NCBI GenBank assembly: GCA_013697705.1
Contig: JACCWJ010000021.1
Span: forward strand, 1 to 64,000
Reading direction: 5' to 3'
Source of the DNA: Gammaproteobacteria bacterium
Lineage (GTDB): Bacteria; Pseudomonadota; Gammaproteobacteria; UBA6002
Length of the DNA stretch: 64,000 bases
Both the position numbers and the translations under genes were made by a program. The notes below the pieces were generated by a model. It was not told the DNA's origin, did not search any database, and saw only the letters and a list, made by a program, of their open reading frames with translations. Positions 57,910 to 64,000 of the stretch are shown here, one piece after another; the stretch's first letter is position 1, and each line of letters begins with the position of its first letter.

Positions 57910-58962
57910 ATGAACAAAAACCCATTAAATGAAAGATCGCAACGAATTCTGGGCGCTTTGATTGCTAGATACATTAGGGAAGGGCAGCCCGTTGGTTCTA
58001 AGACAATTTCTGAGGAAGAGGCTTCCTTATCATTAAGCTCGGCAACTATCCGTAATATTCTGGCAGAACTAGAAGAGGCGGGGTATTTGAGTTCACCGCA
58101 TACCTCTGCTGGGCGTGTGCCCACAGTGATGGGTTACCGGTTATTCGTTAATAATCTACTGCGAGTTCAAAATGATTCAAATTGTAAAGAAGGGGAAGGG
58201 GCGCCATTCCATCTCAATGCCCATACCAGCGAACAAGAGCTCATCGAATCTGCTTCAAACTTGATCTCAAGTCTTACTCGATTGACGGGTATTGTGACGA
58301 TACCAAGACATGAGCAAATTACATTTCGTCATATTGAATTTTTGCCCCTTTCCCATAATAGGGTTCTAGTGATATTGGTATTGAATGAGCAAGAGGTTCA
58401 AAATCTAATTATCCAAACAGACAAAGAATATTCTGAATCTGAATTACAGCAAGCAGCCAATTTTCTAATGATGCACTACATAGGCAAGAATCTTATAGAA
58501 ATTCGTCAGGCTCTCCTAAATGAAATGCGCACTGATCACCAATGCATGGATCAAATAATGCATACGGTATTTGATGTGGCAGAAAAAAACCTTCAAAAAC
58601 AACAAGAAGACTATGTTATCGCGGGGGAATCGAATCTATTGAAAATAGCAGAAGAGAATGGCGTGGGTCAGCTACGCATGCTATTTGACGTTTTTTCAAG
58701 AAAACATGATATTTTACATTTACTCGATCAGTGTATTCGCACTGAGGGGATACAGATTTTTATTGGGCAAGAATCCGGCTATGAGGTGTTTGATGGGTGT
58801 AGCTTAATCACAGCTCCCTATGCTGTAGGGGAGAAGGTGCTAGGGGTGCTTGGAGTCATCGGGCCTACACGCATGAATTATCAGCAGGTGATTTCTGCGG
58901 TAGATATCACCGCCAAGCTGCTTAGCTCAATCTTAAAGGATCGTTTGACTTCACCTGAGTAG
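57910..58962 (+). CDS. hrcA: Heat-inducible transcription repressor HrcA
   Basis: The product has 350 residues. The winged-helix start is LNERSQRILGALIARYIREGQPVGSKTI (shown only as family pattern in 16-20 residue blocks: SQRILGALIARYIREGQPVG), then SSATIRNILAELEEAGYL and PHTSAGRVPT, and a GAF-like domain ending GVLGVIGPTRMNY. HrcA normally represses dnaK/groE operons by binding CIRCE. I see no CIRCE palindrome upstream of hrcA, grpE or dnaK in this window, so its target is elsewhere or atypical. Confidence 0.95.
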   Translation: MNKNPLNERSQRILGALIARYIREGQPVGSKTISEEEASLSLSSATIRNILAELEEAGYLSSPHTSAGRVPTVMGYRLFVNNLLRVQNDSNCKEGEGAPFHLNAHTSEQELIESASNLISSLTRLTGIVTIPRHEQITFRHIEFLPLSHNRVLVILVLNEQEVQNLIIQTDKEYSESELQQAANFLMMHYIGKNLIEIRQALLNEMRTDHQCMDQIMHTVFDVAEKNLQKQQEDYVIAGESNLLKIAEENGVGQLRMLFDVFSRKHDILHLLDQCIRTEGIQIFIGQESGYEVFDGCSLITAPYAVGEKVLGVLGVIGPTRMNYQQVISAVDITAKLLSSILKDRLTSPE

Positions 58963-58994
58963 TGCAAGCTATCTCGGTCTCCTCATTAAGATGA

Positions 58995-59020
58995 CTTGAA
59001 ACTCAAATTTATGCCCACAT
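58995..59020 (+). promoter_or_regulatory. Sigma32-like heat-shock promoter before grpE
   Basis: CTTGAAA (58995-59001), 12 bases, then CCCACAT (59014-59020), close to the heat-shock consensus CTTGAAA and CCCCAT. It ends about 40 bases before the grpE start, in the right place for the grpE-dnaK-dnaJ unit. Judged by eye. Confidence 0.6.
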
Positions 59021-59059
59021 ATATCTATACTTAACCAAATTGAAATAATGAGGCGATGC

Positions 59060-59686
59060 ATGACAAAACATCATAAAACACGAGAAGAGCCTAAACTTCG
59101 GATGGAAGATTTGGAACCCCGTAAACAGAAACAATGGCCCAAGGATGAAGGGGATATGGTAGAAGACGATGATGAAGGCGGGGAAGTAGCGGGTTCTTTA
59201 GAGCATGATTCCTACAAAGAGTTAGAAAACAAGTTAACTGAAATGGAAATCAAAGCAAATGATTTCTGGAACCAGCAACTTCGTACTCAGGCAGAATTAG
59301 ACAATGTGCGGCGCAGGTCAGAACGTGATGTGGCAAATGCACATAAATATGCGTTAGAAAAATTCGTCAATGATTTGTTGCCTGTCATCGACAGCTTAGA
59401 ACGTGCTTTGCAAAGTGATGTAAGTGATAATGCCTTCGCTCAAAATATTCATACAGGCATTGAATTGACTATGGATTTATTTCTAAAAACCTTAGAGAAA
59501 TACGGGGTTAAACAATTAGATCCGCAGAATGAAATTTTCAATCCTGAATTACATCAAGCAATTGCCACTCAGCCGAGTGATGCACCAGCAAATACTGTGT
59601 TAGAAGTTTTACAAAGAGGCTATTTGTTAAATGATCGTCTTATCCGACCCGCATTAGTAGTAGTAGCGGCGGCTAATCATGCTTGA
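59060..59686 (+). CDS. grpE: Nucleotide exchange factor GrpE
   Basis: The product has 208 residues from the ATG at 59060, with GAGG upstream; an ATG at 59048 is possible. An acidic N-terminal stretch precedes the long coiled coil, then the family signature RRRSERDVANAHKYALEKF, LLPVIDSLERAL and NPELHQAIATQP. GrpE releases ADP from DnaK. The hrcA-grpE-dnaK-dnaJ order is standard in many bacteria. Confidence 0.95.
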   Translation: MTKHHKTREEPKLRMEDLEPRKQKQWPKDEGDMVEDDDEGGEVAGSLEHDSYKELENKLTEMEIKANDFWNQQLRTQAELDNVRRRSERDVANAHKYALEKFVNDLLPVIDSLERALQSDVSDNAFAQNIHTGIELTMDLFLKTLEKYGVKQLDPQNEIFNPELHQAIATQPSDAPANTVLEVLQRGYLLNDRLIRPALVVVAAANHA

Positions 59687-59810
59687 AAATAGAATGGGTT
59701 ACCCCCATCTAGGTTTTATCCAACTAGTTTTTAGAGGAATTTTGCAAATTACTTTATTTAAAATTTGTAAAAAATAGTTTTAATAATTTGAGAATCGGAG
59801 ATTTCTGATC

Positions 59811-61754
59811 ATGGCTAATAGAATTATCGGTATTGACTTAGGTACTACCAATTCTTGCGTAGCAATTATGGAAGGTGGTAAACCTCGTGTTATTGAGAAT
59901 GCTGAAGGTGAGAGAACTACCCCATCGGTCGTCGCTTATACCGTCGACGGCGAAATATTAGTGGGCCCTTCCGCAAAGCGACAAGCAGTAACCAACCCTA
60001 AAAATACATTATACGCTATCAAACGGCTAATTGGTCGTAAGTTTGAGGACGAAGTCGTTAAGCGTGATATGGGCATGGTACCTTACAAAATTGTGCGCGC
60101 GGACAATGGTGACGCTTGGGTTGAAGTAAATGGCCAAAAATTAGCGCCGCAACAAGTTTCTGCTCAAATTTTAATGAAAATGAAAAAAACAGCCGAAGAT
60201 TATTTAGGGGAAGAAGTAAAAGAGGCTGTCATAACCGTGCCTGCTTATTTCAATGACTCCCAACGTCAAGCTACAAAAGACGCTGGCAAAATTGCCGGTC
60301 TAGAAGTTAAACGTATTATCAATGAGCCTACAGCTGCGGCGTTAGCATATGGCCTGGATAAGAAAAAGGGCGACACTAAAATTGCAGTGTATGACTTAGG
60401 GGGTGGTACTTTTGATATCTCTATCATTGAAATTGCTGAAGTAGAGGGCGAACATCAATTTGAAGTGCTTGCTACGAATGGAGATACCTTTTTAGGTGGT
60501 GAAGATTTTGATAAACGCCTTATTGACTACTTAGTGGGCGAATTCAAAAAAGACAGTGGCATCGATTTACAACAAGATCCACTCGCCTTACAGCGTCTTA
60601 AAGAAGCAGCAGAAAAAGCTAAAATTGAACTTTCCTCTGCCCAACAAACAGACGTCAATTTGCCCTATATCACCGCTGATGCGAACGGTCCAAAGCACTT
60701 AAATATTCGTCTAACACGTGCAAAATTAGAGTCTTTAGTTGAAAGTTTAATCGAACGCACTATTGAACCTTGTAAACTCGCTATCAAAGATGCGGGTCTT
60801 AAAGTGACAGATATTGATGAAGTTATTTTAGTGGGTGGACAAACGCGGATGCCGAAGGTTCAAGAAGCGGTTAAGAACTTCTTTGATAAAGAACCGCGTC
60901 GCGATGTTAACCCTGATGAAGCGGTCGCCATGGGCGCTGCTATTCAAGGCGCGGTGTTATCGGGCGAGGTGAAAGACGTTTTATTATTAGATGTGACCCC
61001 TCTTTCACTAGGGATTGAAACCCTAGGTGGAGTGATGACCAAACTCATCGAAAAAAATACCACTATTCCTACTAAGGCGAATCAAGTATTTTCAACTGCA
61101 GATGATAACCAAACTGCAGTGACCGTACATGTGTTACAAGGTGAGCGCGAAATGGCTTCTGCCAATAAATCACTCGGTCGCTTCGATTTAGCAGACATTC
61201 CTCCTGCTCCAAGAGGGATGCCACAGATTGAGGTAACTTTTGATATTGATGCAAACGGTATACTGCATGTTTCTGCTAAAGATAAGGCAACCGGAAAACA
61301 GCAATCCATTCAAATTAAGGCGTCCAGCGGTTTGTCTGATGACGAGGTAGAAAGAATGATGCGAGATGCTGAACAAAATAAAGAAGCAGATCGCAAATTC
61401 CATGAATTAGTTGATACTCGAAACAAAGCAGACGCATTAATTCACAGTGCGACTAAATCATTAAAAGATTTAGGAGATAAGATTACTGCGGATGAAAAAC
61501 AACAGATCGAATCTTCTGTAGAAGAATTGAAAGAAGCTTTAAAAGGCGACAATAAGGATGAGATTGAGGCGAAGACTCAAAAACTTTCTGAAGCAGCTTC
61601 CAAGATGGCTGAAAAAGCTTATGCTCAAGCCGGTGGAGAAGGACAACAAGGTGCACCGGGAGACCAATCTAGCGCCCCAGGACAAGAGCAACACAAAGGG
61701 GATAACGTTGTGGATGCTGAGTTTGAAGAAGTTAAGGATGATGATAAAAAATAA
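59811..61754 (+). CDS. dnaK: Chaperone DnaK (Hsp70)
   Basis: The product has 647 residues. ATPase signatures: [32 protein letters not shown] and [15 protein letters not shown]; then the substrate-binding domain, a helical lid and a disordered Gly/Gln tail ending EEVKDDDKK. Normal length. It is followed by a large hairpin before dnaJ, which may lower dnaJ expression. Confidence 0.98.
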   Translation: MANRIIGIDLGTTNSCVAIMEGGKPRVIENAEGERTTPSVVAYTVDGEILVGPSAKRQAVTNPKNTLYAIKRLIGRKFEDEVVKRDMGMVPYKIVRADNGDAWVEVNGQKLAPQQVSAQILMKMKKTAEDYLGEEVKEAVITVPAYFNDSQRQATKDAGKIAGLEVKRIINEPTAAALAYGLDKKKGDTKIAVYDLGGGTFDISIIEIAEVEGEHQFEVLATNGDTFLGGEDFDKRLIDYLVGEFKKDSGIDLQQDPLALQRLKEAAEKAKIELSSAQQTDVNLPYITADANGPKHLNIRLTRAKLESLVESLIERTIEPCKLAIKDAGLKVTDIDEVILVGGQTRMPKVQEAVKNFFDKEPRRDVNPDEAVAMGAAIQGAVLSGEVKDVLLLDVTPLSLGIETLGGVMTKLIEKNTTIPTKANQVFSTADDNQTAVTVHVLQGEREMASANKSLGRFDLADIPPAPRGMPQIEVTFDIDANGILHVSAKDKATGKQQSIQIKASSGLSDDEVERMMRDAEQNKEADRKFHELVDTRNKADALIHSATKSLKDLGDKITADEKQQIESSVEELKEALKGDNKDEIEAKTQKLSEAASKMAEKAYAQAGGEGQQGAPGDQSSAPGQEQHKGDNVVDAEFEEVKDDDKK

Positions 61755-61773
61755 ACCCTCTCTTTCCCCGCAT

Positions 61774-61807
61774 AGCAAGAACACCTCATTAATGAGGTGT
61801 TCTTGCT
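61774..61807 (+). terminator. 34-base perfect palindrome between dnaK and dnaJ
   Basis: AGCAAGAACACCTCATT pairs perfectly with the following AATGAGGTGTTCTTGCT. It starts 20 bases after the dnaK stop. There is no following T run, so partial termination, transcript stabilisation or RNA processing between dnaK and dnaJ are all possible. Confidence 0.75.
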
Positions 61808-61868
61808 TATATTATGCAACTGAATAGTGGGTTGGGATCTTTTAATTTAATTTTCTGGCATTAATAAC

Positions 61869-62996
61869 ATGGCAAAACAAGATTATTACACGATTTTAGA
61901 AGTAGAACGTAACGCTAGCGAAGCTGATCTTAAGAAAGCTTATCGGCGTCTAGCAATGAAATATCATCCGGATCGGAATCCGGATAATCATGAAGCTGAG
62001 GCTAAGTTTAAAGAAGCTAAAGAAGCCTATGAAATTCTATCGGACAGTCGTAAACGATCAGCCTATGATCAATTTGGTCATGCTGGAGTGGATCCAAGCA
62101 TGGGTGGCGGGCCACAAGGCTTTGATATCGGTGATATATTCGGTGATATAAGTGATATATTCGGAGATATTTTTGGCGGTGGTGGTGGTCGAGGGCGGAG
62201 TCAGCGAGGTTCAGATTTAATCTATAATCTAGAGCTTTCACTGGAAGAAGCAGTCCACGGCAAGGCAGTAGAGATTCGTGTTCCAACATTAGTCGGATGT
62301 AATGAATGTCAGGGTTCAGGCGCCAAGAAAGGATCCGGCCCAGTTACCTGTAAGTCTTGTAATGGAATTGGACAAATTCGTGTCCAACATGGCTTTTTTA
62401 CTGTCCAACAGACTTGCCCTACTTGCCATGGCAAAGGGAAAACAATTGAAAATCCATGCCCTAATTGTCGGGGACAAGGCCGCACTCAGCAACATAAAAC
62501 ACTTTCAGTAAAAATACCTCCAGGGGTTGATACAGGCGATCGCATTCGGCTTTCGGGTGAAGGAGAAGCAGGGGGTCACGGAGCGCCTGCGGGTGATTTA
62601 TATGTGCAAGTACATCTTAAAACCCACGCTATTTTTGTGCGGGAAGGTGCAGATTTACATTGTGAAGTTCCTATTAATTTCGTAGCCGCTGCGTTAGGCG
62701 GAGAATTAGAAGTACCTACCCTAGACGGTAAAGTGATGTTAAAGATTCCTGCTGAAACACAAAGTGGCAAGTTATTTCGACTGCGGGGTAAGGGTGTTAA
62801 TTCTCCTAGAACAGGCCGTGCGGGTGATTTATTTTGTAAAGTTATGGTTGAGACCCCAGTTAACTTGTCCCACGAACAAAAAGAATTGTTACAGCAATTC
62901 TCGGATTCATTGAGTAAGGAGGGGGGGAAGCATAGTCCTCGTTCCAAAAGCTGGTTTGAAGGCGTAAAACGATTTTTCGATGGTATAACTTCTTAG
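61869..62996 (+). CDS. dnaJ: Chaperone DnaJ (type I Hsp40)
   Basis: The product has 375 residues. The J domain has YHPDRNPDN with the HPD motif, then a Gly-rich region, four CxxCxGxG zinc repeats ([32 protein letters not shown]) and the C-terminal client-binding domain. It stimulates DnaK ATPase. Its stop overlaps the end of a convergent gene by 4 bases. Confidence 0.97.
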   Translation: MAKQDYYTILEVERNASEADLKKAYRRLAMKYHPDRNPDNHEAEAKFKEAKEAYEILSDSRKRSAYDQFGHAGVDPSMGGGPQGFDIGDIFGDISDIFGDIFGGGGGRGRSQRGSDLIYNLELSLEEAVHGKAVEIRVPTLVGCNECQGSGAKKGSGPVTCKSCNGIGQIRVQHGFFTVQQTCPTCHGKGKTIENPCPNCRGQGRTQQHKTLSVKIPPGVDTGDRIRLSGEGEAGGHGAPAGDLYVQVHLKTHAIFVREGADLHCEVPINFVAAALGGELEVPTLDGKVMLKIPAETQSGKLFRLRGKGVNSPRTGRAGDLFCKVMVETPVNLSHEQKELLQQFSDSLSKEGGKHSPRSKSWFEGVKRFFDGITS

Positions 62997-64000
62997 GCGA
63001 CTGGGCCGCGCCCCAAATTATGGGTTGCATGATCAGCAAAATAACTAAAAGCATCGACTGTTTTTTGGGCTGCATTAATTAGCGTTTTAACTTTCCCAGT
63101 TTCAAGCAGGTGCTCTTGCTGCAGCGTAGCTATTTCGGCTTCATATTGTGAGGCTAGCTTAGGGATGCTTCCTTCTTCGATACTTTTCTTCAGGTCATTA
63201 AGACAAACCATTAACTCTATAATTTTTGCGTTTTGAATATATTTTGGATGTGCAATAATATATTTTTCACACATTAAATTATTTGTAAGTTCCCTCAAAT
63301 ATTCTTCAATCATCTCCAGTTTTTCAGAATCAGAACCAGAGGTAAATTCATGCAAGCTAAGCAGCACTACTATTTCCTGTTTGGCTAATATTTGCATATG
63401 TAAAGCTGCAAGATAGTTATGGCATCCAGATTTTAATGTAGCGTTATCATTTTTTGCATCAAGTAGCATTTTGCTCACTTTATTAAGAGCTAAAGGTTCA
63501 TCAGGATTGAAATCGCTGGGTACATTACAATCCTTTATAAGTTGTTTATATGCAGTTAAAAATAGTTGTTTTGTAATAATGATATATTCTTTCAGCGACA
63601 ACGTAGCTAATTCCTCTTTTAAAAGCTCACCTAAATCTTGGTCGCACCATATTAATTCATTAATTTCCTTGAGACAGGCCTTAATTTCTTCAGCAGTCTT
63701 GGGTGCCGATGAATCTATATTCTTAATTTTGGTGCGAATAGAATTGCTTAAAGAAAATAGGTTGTCTAATTTTGTCCCATCCTCCTCTTTAGTAAAAGTG
63801 AGGGTAACGGGACATTTTTCCCGATATTGCGCTAAAAGTGTCTTTTCTTTATTTTTCAAATTAGGTAAAACAGATCTATTAAAGAATTTGTGTTGTTCGA
63901 GTGCAGCTTGCAATTCTGGTCTGAACATTGTAACGGAAAAAAGATTTTGATGTAGCTGCAATGAAAAAGGATTGAGAATTTTGCCTGAAGGTTCACAGCC
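62993..64000 (-). CDS. Helical protein of unknown function, 5' end beyond window
   Basis: The frame reads from the right edge to the TAA at 62993-62995 without a stop, so the true start may be outside. Inside the window possible starts are a TTG at 63961 and an ATG at 63928, neither with a clear ribosome binding site. At least 322 residues are almost all alpha-helical and charged (Lys/Glu/Leu-rich) with no membrane segments or known motif. It converges on dnaJ with a 4-base overlap. The look resembles Legionellales proteins of unknown, possibly effector, function, but nothing specific supports this. Confidence 0.65.
   Translation of the reverse strand, partial: GCEPSGKILNPFSLQLHQNLFSVTMFRPELQAALEQHKFFNRSVLPNLKNKEKTLLAQYREKCPVTLTFTKEEDGTKLDNLFSLSNSIRTKIKNIDSSAPKTAEEIKACLKEINELIWCDQDLGELLKEELATLSLKEYIIITKQLFLTAYKQLIKDCNVPSDFNPDEPLALNKVSKMLLDAKNDNATLKSGCHNYLAALHMQILAKQEIVVLLSLHEFTSGSDSEKLEMIEEYLRELTNNLMCEKYIIAHPKYIQNAKIIELMVCLNDLKKSIEEGSIPKLASQYEAEIATLQQEHLLETGKVKTLINAAQKTVDAFSYFADHATHNLGRGPVA

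Overview
The window looks like a chromosomal segment of a low-GC gammaproteobacterium, most likely a Legionellales-type intracellular bacterium (Legionella, Coxiella, Berkiella and Aquicella relatives). This is inferred from gene orders typical of gammaproteobacteria (rpsP-rimM-trmD-rplS, xseB-ispA-dxs, prfB-lysS, ampDE, smpB/ratA/ratB/bamE, fur, recN, nadK, hrcA/grpE/dnaK/dnaJ). It sits beside an IcmD-like type IVB secretion protein and very large repeat proteins with ankyrin-like units. Several genes use TTG or GTG starts, with ribosome binding sites supporting many of them.

Layout. 1-2260: end of a Bat (VWA/TPR) operon with a 9-bp coding minisatellite, then batD. 2323-2398: tRNA-Lys. 2455-9171: a 2238-residue minus-strand protein combining an atypical kinase-like domain, a Nudix-like domain, an internally duplicated helical region, ankyrin repeats and a second repeat family; it is a candidate translocated effector. 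9557-17096: lipoprotein, CorB-like and YpjD-like membrane proteins, ffh, then the ribosome/tRNA-modification operon with ogt and ygfZ. 17230-19876: lysS and prfB, the latter with the classic +1 programmed frameshift. 19985-25098: a pseudopilin, a hydrolase, an IcmD-like and EexN-like pair, adk, a histone-like basic protein and glpD. 25534-35286: CPA2 antiporter, ampDE, a BtuF-like protein and the pyruvate dehydrogenase operon, which carries a small secreted protein of unknown function between aceE and aceF. 35444-42298: comF, bioH, bioC, an acyltransferase, the isoprenoid genes dxs/ispA with xseB, and a 48-codon small gene.

42647-52605 is the accessory stretch. It holds a secreted trypsin-like protease, a 1749-residue kinase-ATPase-GAF-cyclase signalling protein, a class A beta-lactamase homologue with Arg in place of the SDN serine, and a protein with three 58-residue tandem repeats. 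It ends in two decayed genes: a DUF4143-type ATPase with frameshift and internal deletion, and an SDR fragment. 52656 onward is core again: tmRNA with smpB, ratA/ratB, bamE, fur, recN/nadK, and the heat-shock cluster with a sigma32-like promoter before grpE. The last gene, an unknown helical protein, runs off the right edge.

Functional themes are translation and ribosome rescue (ffh, rpsP operon, prfB, lysS, ssrA/smpB), protein quality control (hrcA, grpE, dnaK, dnaJ), central metabolism (PDH, glpD, biotin, isoprenoids) and probable host interaction (giant repeat proteins, type IVB remnants, secreted protease, kinase-cyclase). No CRISPR array, intact insertion sequence or prophage was seen.
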